Assembly (NCBI GenBank): GCA_965112735.1
Contig: OZ218962.1
Span: 2,108,001 to 2,172,000 of the forward strand
Direction of reading: 5' to 3'
DNA: 64,000 bases
DNA from: Phaeosaccion multiseriatum
Lineage: Eukaryota > Ochrophyta, other classes
Each line of letters begins with the position of its first letter. Positions within the stretch are counted from its first letter, which is position 1. A program made the position numbers and the translations under genes. Positions 16,653 through 26,452 of the stretch are shown piece by piece. The notes under the pieces are model-generated. The model had not been told where the DNA came from. It did no database searches and was given only the letters and a program-made list of their open reading frames with translations.

Positions 16653-19377
16653 GCATGTGTATAGTGTTCCGTGGTGTGGTGTTGGGGCTCGTGTGTTCAT
16701 TCTTCCTCACTGTACCTGCTGTGCGGATCTGAGTGAGAGACGAGGGTGGGGGGAAGGAGAAGTGACCGAATGGGATGGCGGAGGCTTGTCCTGAACAGTT
16801 TCAGTTTCAGTTATAGATCATTCTCAATAGTCGATGCGCGGACCCCGCGCCCCAGCAGGTACTTCTCTCCCTGTGGCGTGTTTGTGTGTGTCCGTCTCTC
16901 CCTTCATCCCAACGCATTTGCTCTTTCTTCCTCCTGTAGCGGGAAAATGAGAGGATAGTGTACGCTAAGACTGCTGCTCTATCCTCGCGGCTCAATTGCT
17001 GTTTGCATTCGATTGATTGCGAAATCCAATGGAATCGTCACTCACAGATGCGCGGCGCGAGACTTGATGTGGAAGCATGCCATGTGCCTCCAACTGGAGA
17101 GCATCGGAGATCAGCTTGTGGTAAGTAAGCGACCCACACGAACGAGGAGGGGGGCATGGATGACTTGATATTGACACCGACATGCTTTTTGTTGTTGTGG
17201 TGTCCACTGTTTCGGAGTACTCTCGTTGCATACTTACTACTTCTCCTCCCTTGCAGAGCAAACCCAATGGTGGAATGGGCATTTCCTTTCGACTTGTATT
17301 TGTTGTTTAATGTGTGTGCAAAGCCCGGCTGGCCGCTGCCGCTCGCGTTCCGACTGAGGCGAGTTGTGTGTCACCACACTCACCCCGCTCACCCGCCCCC
17401 CTCTCTCTTCCTCTCCCTCTCTCCACTCTCTCCCTCTCCCCCTCTCTCGCTGTCTTTCTTCTCCCCCTCCCTCCCTCTCCCTCTCTCCACCTCTCCCTCT
17501 TTCTCCCTCTCCCTCCTCCCCCCCTCACTCCCCCTCTCCACCCAACAGCAAGAGAAGCAGGCGAGGGAGATTGCTGCAGTGGAGGAGGAGCTACAGAAGT
17601 GGAGGGACAGTCGAAGGGAGAGGCTGAAACGTCTCATTGACTCCAGGGATATGTTCGCTCAGGTGAGGATTGGGGTGTTGAAGTTTGGGGCCTGTTTTGG
17701 GGGGATGGCAGCAAATGTGAGAAGGGGGAGGGGTGTATGGGTATATTTTTGGCGGTGTACTATGGAGGAGGGTGTGTGGGTAGATTTGGGTGGGTGTTGT
17801 TGGGCATCATAGCATATGGGAAGATTGAAAAGGCGACCAGGAAGGGCACAGGCCAGCCGGGGGGGGCGCACCCTCACAGATGCCCCCCACAGCGGCTTCA
17901 AAAGCTTGAACCAGAGCTTCACACAGAGCTTGATACCCACGAGAGTTTGAAAGTAGGCGACTGACACACTGACACCACTCGGAGGGGCTTGCGCAAGCGA
18001 ACGAGCCAGTCTTCTCCTACTGACTGAGGATCGCAATACCGCTTTATCACACGCTGGATCCTCACCACCCTTGTATCGTTTCGAAATCGCCGCACACTCT
18101 TTCGTGTAACTGACGAAACGCTTCCCCTCTCGGCCTCTCTTTGCCCCTATTTGCCGCTTTTTTGCTGCTCGCTGTTTGTTTGTGACCCACCCACCCTTCG
18201 TAACAAACGCACCGCCAAAACTCGACCACAAACACGAACCAAACCCACGAACCCCTCCCATCTGCTCTCCGTGTGCTGTGTGTGTCGGGTTTGAACAGCG
18301 GATAGCACAGGAGGAGAAGACAGTGCTGGACAAGGGAGAGGGAGGGATGGGGGCGATGTTCCAAGAGGAAGAGTTTTACGAAGACTATGAGGACGATGAC
18401 GACGCAGACGAGGAGGGAGGGTGGGGTAGACGGAAGGAGTTTTCAACTCGGTCCTCCACAACTTTTGGAGCGGGGGCTGGATTTCTGCCTGCCAAGGCCA
18501 AGCCCGTCAACCCTGTGAGTCGGGCTCTAATGGACCAAATGGAGAGGCGGATAGAGCAAATCGACGACCTAATCGCGGCGTTGGAGATGGAGGAGGCGGA
18601 AGATGGATTTGGCTACGTCGGGAGCGACGAGGACTGCGTTCAGGACTTGCAGGATGGCGACGAGGAGGAGGAAGGGGAGGAGGGTGAGGAGGAGGAGGAG
18701 GAGGAGGAGGAGGAGGAGGAGGAGGAGGAGGAGGAGGAGGAGGAGGAGGAGGAGGGGGGGGGGGGGGGGGCAGAAGGAGTACTGGCCCGTCTTCCTCAGT
18801 GGGAAGGGTTCCAAAGGGCAACAGAAAGAAGGCAACGGACAGCAATGATGGAGGAGAGGGAGATGGCTACGAGGGCGATTGCGAAGAGGGGGAGGAGGGT
18901 GGACAAGCACGACCACACGGGGCAGACGAGGCAGGAGAGGCAATTGAGGCAGAAGCAAAAGTTGCGGGGCGTAAGGCCAAGCAAAAACGAGATGGGGCCA
19001 AGAGCAAGAAGAAAAAGAAGAAGGACGGGGCCTCCTCCTTCACCGAGAGGCTGAAGGAGAAGCGGAAGCAGCAGCAGCTCGAGGAGGCGGTGACGACTAC
19101 ACCAGACCAGCAGCAGCAGCAGCAACGGGAGGAGTTGGTGATACAGCAAGTAGAGAAGAAGCAGGAGGAGGAGAAGGAGGAGGAGGTGGAGAGACTGGAC
19201 AGGAGCATCAGCCTGGTGGATGCTGTGGCCGCCATGGTACTGAGTCGATACCCCCGAGAGCCGGGCGTGTCAGACACGGACCACTTTCACCTCATGTCCG
19301 GCCATCACGAGCGTATCAAGAGGGAGTGGCTGAGCGAGTTTGGCAGGCTGCCAGCCGCGCACGAGTTCACAGGCTGA
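15184..19377 (+). CDS. Large acidic, charged-helix protein of unknown function, 6 exons
   Basis: Exons 15184-16077, 16344-16510, 17048-17120, 17257-17295, 17549-17662 and 18299-19377 join in phase to about 788 residues. The first exon is Glu/Asp-rich with an Asp run near residue 165. The middle exons form a more ordered part (HIYSVLPYPTELGGRK, RDLMWKHAMCLQLESIGDQL) leading into a charged helix (EVEEEL-type, likely coiled coil). The last exon has a poly-Glu run, Lys-rich stretches and a compact C-terminus, HERIKREWLSEFGRLP. I do not recognise the family; the C-terminus looks conserved rather than low-complexity. The frame downstream of the G14 run at 18757-18770 differs from the frame upstream, so the assembly has a homopolymer length error, an unseen short intron, or a real break. 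AATAAA lies 82 bases after the stop. Confidence 0.7.
16595..16650. repeat. (GTT)n microsatellite, intronic
   Basis: About 18 TTG units in the second intron of the acidic-protein gene. Confidence 0.9.
17395..17548. repeat. Expanded CT-rich tract before an acceptor
   Basis: About 150 bases of CTCTCC/CCCTCT end at the CCCAACAG acceptor of exon 5, so the polypyrimidine tract is itself a microsatellite. Confidence 0.8.
18689..18770. repeat. Coding (GGA)n array and G14 run
   Basis: Encodes a poly-Glu stretch and then Gly. The 14-base G run coincides with the frame change in the acidic-protein gene. Confidence 0.85.
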
Positions 19378-19458
19378 CAACAGCCTCACAAGATGGACAG
19401 TAGACAAGCCAAGCGCACGCGAGTGTTGGTTTGTGGCTATGTCTGTCTTTTCGTCTTC

Positions 19459-19464
19459 AATAAA
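19459..19464 (+). terminator. Poly(A) signal AATAAA of the acidic-protein gene
   Basis: A canonical hexamer in CTTCAATAAATAATCC, 82 bases past the stop codon. Confidence 0.6.
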
Positions 19465-20314
19465 TAATCCAAACTGACCATGGCATATATTATGTTGAAG
19501 CTGCGCGAGACCGCTGAAGAAGAGGAGGAGGAGGAGGGAAGTGGAGAGAAGCGAAGAAGAAGAGCTGCCGCTTGAGTCCAGAACGACAAGCAACAAGCTC
19601 ACTGACGCTCAATGCGCTTTATGAGGAAGCAAGATGGAGGGAGTAAGCTACAGCTTCCCTCATTCAGAGAGAGCATCGCGTATGGGCTCTCTTGGCGAGG
19701 AGATCTGCCAGCACCTAAGCTGGAAAAGCAAGCGTGCGAAGATGTGCACCAAACTTCTGAGACCTTAAACTAGACAAGTCCCCGCAATTAATCGCAACCT
19801 TGAGGGAGAGAAAGGCGACAACCGCGTCAGGCTCAGGCTCAGACTGGAAGCAGTACACCTGGGACGTATGTCAATGGCCCAGGTGTAGGCAATATCCAGT
19901 AACAAGCAGCGTCAGGGGGTCAGGGTCTGGGTCAGGGTCATGGACATCCGCCGAGGAAGAGAAAAAGGGGGTGAGATGCCAACCAGGGGGGGTGAGGCTT
20001 CCCTTCGCGGAGAGCGGAGAGGGAGGGGGGATGGTTTCAGTTTCAATTCATTGGCCCACGAGGCGGACAAGAGGTGGGTCAAGTTGGCTCAGAAGCATGT
20101 GATATCGATCCATATTGCGGATCATTTTTTCTTAATGTATACTACTAGTATTTTACAGCGCTGTATGTTTATTGTGTATGTGTGCGTGTGTGTGTTTGTG
20201 CGTGTATTCGTGTGTCGTGGGAGGTCTTCTGCCGTATGCTGCCACCGCCCTGCCATCTCTTCTATTTAGGAGCTCTTCTTCTCACACTGCTGCTGCTACG
20301 TACCACCAACGTGC
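19465..20314. other. Intergenic, no gene seen
   Basis: It contains TTTCAGTTTCAATT near 20036 and a GT-rich stretch near 20170-20215. The open frames are short and unconvincing. Confidence 0.5.
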
Positions 20315-20425
20315 TTCGACCCCTGACAAGGTTCTGAGGCGACCCAGGCCAGAACCTGGAACCTGGATCCAGGTTCAGGGGGACCTCATCATTGCCTTGA
20401 ACCCAGAACCTTGTCAGGGGTCGAA
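20315..20425. mobile_element. Fold-back element H1 (MITE-like)
   Basis: A perfect 22-bp inverted repeat (TTCGACCCCTGACAAGGTTC plus TG) forms the ends at 20315-20336 and 20404-20425. The centre holds an 18-bp perfect palindrome at 20359-20376 built on AACCTGGATCCAGGTT. No target duplication is obvious. Confidence 0.65.
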
Positions 20426-20594
20426 CGTGCTGTATGCAATCTGCCGCTGCTGCTATGCTGCTGGTGGTGGCTGTGCTGAATGGACAGCAGCCTCATCACT
20501 CGATGGACGCCTATGGGACCACCCCATAAGTCAGCAATAGAGTCCCGCTGGTTTGCTGCTGCTCCTCCAGCAGCACACAATCCGGTACCAACGG

Positions 20595-20708
20595 ACCTCC
20601 TGGCTGACTGAGGGACTGAGCGACTGACCGACCGACTGACCGACTGATCCTCTGACTGACCGACTGACTGCCCGACTGACCGACTGAGCGACCGACTGGC
20701 TGACCGTC
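20595..20708. repeat. GACTGACCGACTG array, 3' flank of M_A
   Basis: Degenerate 4- to 8-bp units (GACT/GACC). The same array follows M_C at 52324-52500 (reversed) and, shorter, M_B at 28530-28590. Here it is split by the LTR element, with its other end at 22614-22650. Confidence 0.85.
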
Positions 20709-20713
20709 GGACC

Positions 20714-21065
20714 TATTGTAGTACTTACGGGATGACAAGCGAGCCGAAGGAGAGACGGAGACAGCAAGTCCGGCCTGCCCGCAGGCAGACGAGAGAGGAA
20801 GAAGACTTGATATAGATTGATTTAAGTTGAGGAGAGAAGTGTATAGAGAGAAGAGCACAAGGGGTTGATAACCCTACTGAGAATGGATAGAAGAGACTAC
20901 TGAGGTTGACACGTACGGGCTATTGGCAACGTAGAGACTATTCGTTAAGGGGTATAGTGAGATAGGTGCGTGGGCAGCTCTATCCCCCCTTATATCCAGG
21001 TGCACATAAGTCAGCGATTTCCGTAACTGTGAGTGATCCGAAGGCAGAACACATTCACTATGTCA
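20714..21065 (+). repeat. Left LTR (352 bp)
   Basis: Starts TATTGTAGTACTTACGGGAT and ends CATTCACTATGTCA. The second base is A where the right LTR has G. Confidence 0.9.
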
Positions 21066-21242
21066 TACTCCCTTACGATGAAGACTATAAGAATGATTCG
21101 TACTAAGAAAGAAGAGTGGAAAGTGTATGCAGAGAGAATGAACTAAGATAACGTGAAGAAACTAGAATGAAGAAATACGGAAGGTTCATGCTTGACATGC
21201 TTACATGTCACTACCAGAGATGATGATGTTGAAGAAGTTGAA

Positions 21243-21345
21243 TGAAGCTGTTGCTGCTGGTGAAGCCGTTGGTGCTGATGAAGCTGATGCTGGTGAAGCT
21301 GTTGGTGCTGATGAAGCTGATGCTGGTGAAGCTGTTGGTGATTCA
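21243..21345. repeat. Internal tandem repeat, about 33-bp unit
   Basis: Units such as GATGAAGCTGATGCTGGTGA then AGCTGTTGGTGCT, about three copies inside the LTR element. Confidence 0.75.
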
Positions 21346-21455
21346 AAGAGAGTGGTATATACTCCCTCGCTCTGGAAAGTACAGAGACAGAGTGTTGAAG
21401 AGAACGATGAGGCTTGAAGAAACTGAAGCGGAGGGCTCGAATGACGCGGAAGGAA

Positions 21456-21602
21456 GCAGGTGCTTGGCCGGCCAAAGGGATGCTCGACTGGCCGTGAAAA
21501 GCCAGGAGGACGCTCGACTGGCCGTGACAGGTCAGGAGGATGCTCGACTAGCCGTGACAGGCCAGGAGGATGCTCGACTAGCCGTGACAGGCCAGGAGGA
21601 TG
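21456..21602. repeat. Internal tandem repeat, about 30-bp unit
   Basis: Four to five copies of a unit containing GAGGATGCTCGACTAGCCGT. Confidence 0.75.
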
Positions 21603-22254
21603 GAGACTGGCGACGTGAGGTAGATGGTTGGCCGCGTGAAGAGAATCGAAGTCAACAGGGCCGAAGCGTTGTGATCCAAGCCGGTGGCGTGGACGGTGCC
21701 GCGATGAGCAGCGTGGTGCAGAGTGTCGCGCGTTACAGGGCGCGAAGAGCTGAGAGAAGAAGGTGGAGGAGGCGCAGAAGAAGGTCGACTCCGTTGCTGA
21801 GGAGGGGAAGGAGAAGGGTGGGGCCAGAGGGTTGCTTTCAGGAAGTCCGAGCTGGCCGAGGCTGGAAGAGGGCGCTCCGAGACGCGAGCTCGGGGTAGTT
21901 GCTGTGGCACTGGTCCTCGTCGTGGCAGAGGTACGGTGGCGTCCAGCGCTGGGGGTGTTGCGGGATGAAGGAGGCGAAGAAGAAGATCCGTCCGGAGAAG
22001 TAATGAGCGCAGAAGATTCAGATAGGCGCTCCAATGCAGGTAGCCAATGAAGAAGCGAAAAGTAAAGACATACTCCGTGCTGGAGCTGCGGAAGAAGCTG
22101 ATGAAGAAGATGAGCCTGCTGGGAGAGGTGCCGAAGAAAAAGCCAGAGCTGCTAGAGGCTGAAGAATCCAATCCCGGTTCCGACTGCAAGATCCCGAGTA
22201 AATAACGTTTCTATCCCGGCCGGGGAACTGCTACAAACAGTACGTTTATAAACG

Positions 22255-22613
22255 TGTTGTAGTACTTACGGGATGACAAGCGAGCCGAAGGAGAGACGGA
22301 GACAGCAAGTCCGGCCTGCCCGCAGGCAGACGAGAGAGGAAGAAGACTTGATATAGATTGATTTAAGTTGAGGAGAGAAGTGTATAGAGAGAAGATCGAA
22401 GAGCACAAGGGGTTGATAACCCTACTGAGAATGGATAGAAGAGACTACTGAGGTTGACACGTACGGGCTATTGGCAACGTAGAGACTATTCGTTAAGGGG
22501 TATAGTGAGATAGGTGCGTGGGCAGCTCTATCCCCCCTTATATCCAGGTGCACATAAGTCAGCGATTTCCGTAACTGTGAGTGATCCGAAGGCAGAACAC
22601 ATTCACTATGTCA
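22255..22613 (+). repeat. Right LTR (359 bp)
   Basis: Starts TGTTGTAGTACTTACGGGAT and ends CACTATGTCA. It is 7 bases longer than the left LTR. Confidence 0.9.
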
Positions 22614-22688
22614 GGACCGACCGACTGATCGACCGACTAACTAGGACAGGGGGGAGGCCTCACTTCCGCCCAGAGGCGAGAGGGGGGC

Positions 22689-25600
22689 TCACAAAGTCCA
22701 AGTCGACATGTGTGTGTGCGACACCAACAGAGTGGACGCAAGGGACACGCACAGGGCCAGGGTCAGGGCAGAGAGGCCGTTGCTGCTGACACTCGATCCG
22801 GCTGAGTTCTGCCCGAAAAAGTCACCTGACGCCACGGGGGCCTCGGTCGGGGCGGTTGTAAGGCCACGGTCTCCGCCCGCGGCCGCTGAGGAAGGTGCGG
22901 GCGTCGGGAGGCCACCACCTCCACCGCCTCCGCCCGCAGCGGCTGAGGAAGGTGCCGGGGTCGTGAGGCCAACCGGTACGGTCGTGGCATCTGCGGCTCC
23001 TTGTTCGTCTTGGGCCATGGGGGCTGGGGTCAGGTCAATATCGCGGTCTCCCCCCGTGATCGGTGCAGGTGCCGGAGTGGTGAAGGTGCTTGCAGGTGCA
23101 GGCGTTGGTGATGTGCCACCGCTTGGAGTGTCTGCTTGTTCGTCTTCATCTTGTTGTTGTTCGACGGGGGCAGGGGTCAGGTCAGTATCGCGATCTCCCC
23201 CCGTGATCGGTGCAGGTGCCGGCGTCGTGAGGCCAACCGGTGCGGGAGTGGCATCTGCGGATCCTTGTTCGTCTTGTTCGACGGGGGCAGGGGTCAGGTC
23301 AGTATCGCGATCTCCCCCCGTGATCGGTGCAGGTGCCGGCGTCGTGAGGCCAACCGGTGCGGGAGTGGCATCTGCGGATCCTTGTTCGTCTTGTTCGACG
23401 GGGGCAGGGGTCAGGTCAGTATCGCGATCTCCCCCCGTGATCGGTGCAGGTGCCGGCGTCGTGAGGCCAACCGGTGCGGGAGTGGCATCTGCGGATCCTT
23501 GTTCGCCTTGTTGTTGGTCGACGGGGGCAGGGGTCAGGTCATTATCGCGCTCTCCCCCCGTGATCGGTGCAGGTGCCGGCGTCGTGAGGCCACCCGGTGC
23601 GGGATTGGCATCTGCGGGGGCAGGGGTCAGGTCATTATCGCGCTCTCCCCCCGTGATCGGTGCAGCAGGTGCGGGAGTAGAGGGTGAGCTCGTGGTGGTG
23701 GAAGTTACAGGGGCAGGCGTTGTTGGCGCGCCGCCACCGCTGCTGCATGAGGCGTCAAGGGGGTCTGTTTCCCCCGTGATAAGGCTGGCGCAGGTGGAGC
23801 GGCAGTCGGTGGACAGCACATATCCGAGTTGTTCAAACACCCTCTGCGTGAGGGCACCTACGCAACGCGCTACCTCCGATTCTTGGGCACCCGAGGTCAT
23901 GAGGCTGTCCACACTCCCTGCGCGAAAGAAGGACTCGTCGAAGTGACTCATTGAGGACCCGACGTTGTAGTCGAAGGGCGTGTATATGGGCACACATGTG
24001 CCCGCTGTGGGGGAGGGAGGGAGGGAGGGAGGGAGGGAGAGAGAGAGGGAGGGAGGGAGGGAGGGAGAGAGGGAGGGAGGGAGGGAGGGAGAGAGGGAGG
24101 GAGGGAGGGAGGGAGGGAGGGAGGGAGGGAGGGAGGGAGGGAGGGAGGGAGGGAGGGAGGGAGGGAGGGAGGGAGGGAGGGAGGGAGGGAGGGAGGGAGG
24201 GAGGGAGGGAGGGAGGGAGGGAGGGAGGGAGGGATGGATGGATGGAGGGAGGGAGGGAGGGAGGGAGGGAGGGAGGGAGGGAGGGATGGATGGATGGATG
24301 GAGGGAGGGAGGGAGAGGGAGAGGGAGGGACGAGGGGGGGAGGGAGGGGGGGTGAGGAAGAGAAGACTGTAGCGATGCTAAACAAGCAAGTCCCGCCCGC
24401 CACCGAGTAATTCCCTTGTAGTGAAGAATGAGAAGCAAGGCCCGAAGTGAACTCTAAACTCACTCGGTTCGTCCAAAATGCAGAGGGTGTCGGCTGTGAA
24501 GATGAAGTTGGGGGTTACAGTGCCCCGGACTAGGTCGAGGCTTGTCGGGAAGGTGAAGGGACTGAGTATGGGGCCGTCTAAACCCGCGGTCATGGCCAAT
24601 GAAAACCTGGATCCAAAGTAGTTATCCACGCTGTCTCCCTTGGGAGAGGGGGACAAAGAGAGGGAGAGAGAGAGAGAACAAGGGATGGGGTGGGCAGAGA
24701 GGAGAGAGTTAGCTAATGTCGGTCAGGAGTTTTGCTATCCCCAGCCATGGCTGAGGCATTACTACCACTACCACGACGAACTTGGCTGATGTTGATCCAC
24801 GCTTCTCCTTGCTTTCTTTCTCAGTTCCTCCCTCCCTCTCTCCCTCCCTCCATCTCTCCCTCCCCCCCTCACTCTCTCTCTCCCTCCCGACCTCTGCTCC
24901 CCGTCTCTTTGCCTGGCTGGCTGTTGGCCTCCTTGGCTGTTGCCTGGACTCACATTTGGAAAAAAGTACTCATTCCAGATGGCCACCGCTTCACCCGTGG
25001 TAAGTTCTAGCACGAGTAAGGGATTTGTGAAACCCAGCACGTGCCCGATCTCGTGCGCCATAACGGTCACGTAATCGAACTCCAACTCTCCGATATCCGC
25101 GCCGTCTCCATAGTGCCAGTCCACCGCTCGGTTGAACACGATGTCGCCGTCGAACTCCACTCCAAGTTGATCAAACTCCTCCTCGCTGAGGATACCCGCA
25201 TACCGAATCTGCGCCGGGGTCTCGTCGAGGACGAATTGATCCCCGCTACCGAATGTGAACCTCACTTGTAATAGCTGGACCGCAGCTCGAGCCAATGTTG
25301 TCACGAAGCTGCCAGGAGGCTCGCCGAAATCCGCCACAGGATCGATGCGGAGGCGGATAGCACCTCCACTGCCAGGTTCGAACACGTCCGCCCACATGCA
25401 CAGCGCTTCTTCCGTGGCAGCCTCTGCCTGCCTCACTTCCGTCGCAGGGGCCGGGCTGGGCGAGAAGGTCACGTCGAAAATCGCGCTGTAGTCGCAGCCC
25501 GGTGCCAGCCTTCTTCTCGTGCCGCTACCTCCTAGTCCGTCCGGCACCACCTCGACCCTCTCCACCCTCGTTTGAGAGGGCTCCTCAGAAGGATTCCATA

Positions 25601-25787
25601 TCACTGGCAAGTCGATCGTCCTTCTTGCTCCGGGCACCACCGTCGCAGTGCAGTCTCCCGCTCGCACGTCAGCCTCCAGCGAGCCCAACGGATGCCGTCT
25701 TCCTGGCGAGGCGGCTGTTGCTGGTGCTGCTGCTCGAAAAGGAAGCAGCAGCACACCGCACAACAGTGAGTAAGGCACGGATGGCAT
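22689..25787 (-). CDS. M_A: secreted HExxH metalloprotease with Thr/Pro repeat stalk
   Basis: Exons 25787-24954, 24638-24464 and 24004-22689 join in phase to 774 residues. Start chosen at [17 protein letters not shown], a signal peptide shared by all three M copies. The catalytic exon carries [11 protein letters not shown] (H245, E246, H249), the zinc site of metzincin-type proteases. Exon 3 supplies [10 protein letters not shown] and a Met-turn-like SLMTSGA. The layout resembles the bacterial HEIGHxLGF families but the third zinc ligand is not clear. The stalk has six units of about 31-49 residues built on [12 protein letters not shown], followed by a Ser-rich linker and a hydrophobic C-terminal tail ([18 protein letters not shown]) fit for a GPI anchor or membrane span. 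A cell-surface protease is inferred. Intron 2 is a GGGA minisatellite. Confidence 0.8.
23010..23680 (-). repeat. Coding minisatellite of M_A stalk
   Basis: Units of 117-123 bp, most nearly identical, differing mainly in VEQDEQ versus VDQQQGEQ. Both DNA strands stay open through the whole array. Confidence 0.85.
24008..24345. repeat. (GGGA)n minisatellite in M_A intron 2
   Basis: About 340 bases of GGGA with GGAT patches. In the transcript it is a CCCT tract abutting the exon 3 CCACAG acceptor. Confidence 0.9.
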
Positions 25788-26452
25788 AGCTCTCGCTCTC
25801 GTTGCCTGGGCGGTTGCCACTGCTCGCTACTTATTTCTTGGCTCGTGCTTGTTGCAACAGCAGTGAGCAAAAAGCCAGGCCTGCAAAAGTGCACGCTAAA
25901 GTAAAAGCAGTCATGGTGGAACTCTCTTGCTCTCCCTATACAGAGAGGAGCGTTCTTTGTCGCCAAGAGATTTTCTTTATTTTGCTTCCCGCCTCCTCGA
26001 TCGTATCTATGAAACTGAAACTGCTCTTCCCCCCTTTCCCTGTTTTCCTTCTTCTTCTTCTCTTAATTTTAAATACCCCTTGTACTGTATCACTGATACA
26101 CTATCCGCTGTCCGCTATCGCCGGCGCGCTATCCGCTATCGGCCGGCGGCCGATAGCGCGCTATCGAGAATGTGGGCGATAGTGTATCAGGGGTTGATTG
26201 AGATGCTCACACTGTGCCTAACTGTGCCATCCAACCCTGTATCATGCTCTCTGAGCACAGGAGAGGAGCGGAGTGGCACTGAGTGGCGTCACGCTGTGCT
26301 GCCTGCTGCCATTTTTTATATTTACCCTCATGCATAGCCTCTTCCAGAGAGGAGTACGGATGGATGGCAATCAATGGCATCGAACAGGAAGTGCTCTGCT
26401 TTTGATTTTTGTTGGCTGCTGCTGCGCTGCTGCCTCACTCTGTCAGAGTCCG
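25788..26452. other. Spacer between P_A and M_A
   Basis: It holds the M_A upstream region, a GAAACTGAAACTG word near 26009 and fold-back element H2. The spacer at 31593-32453 is homologous. Confidence 0.7.
26075..26195. mobile_element. Fold-back element H2
   Basis: The ends carry ACCCCTTG and its reverse AGGGGTT. A perfect 12-bp inverted repeat TGATACACTATC (26094-26105 and 26178-26189) encloses nested GATAGCG/CGCTATC palindromes around GGCCGGCGGCC. Related to H3 by block duplication. Confidence 0.6.

Larger units (their letters stand above)
20709..22618 (+). mobile_element. Non-autonomous LTR retrotransposon with GGACC target duplication
   Basis: LTRs at 20714-21065 and 22255-22613 match throughout, except one base in the left terminal TGT (TAT on the left) and a 7-base insertion (ATCGAAG) in the right copy. 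The LTRs begin TG and end CA. The 5-bp GGACC stands directly outside both ends (20709-20713, 22614-22618). The homologous flank of M_C contains a single GGACC at this point with no element, so the insertion is proven by an empty site. The internal 1.19 kb has no protease, RT or integrase, only short repeat-rich frames. It is a TRIM/LARD-type element that would rely on enzymes made elsewhere. Orientation is arbitrary because no clear primer-binding site or polypurine tract was found. Confidence 0.9.

Noticed and set aside
24008-24345. Possible G-quadruplex or coding Glu/Gly-Arg array in GGGA repeats
   Set aside because: Quadruplex potential is real but generic to all GGGA tracts here; no gene model supports coding use.
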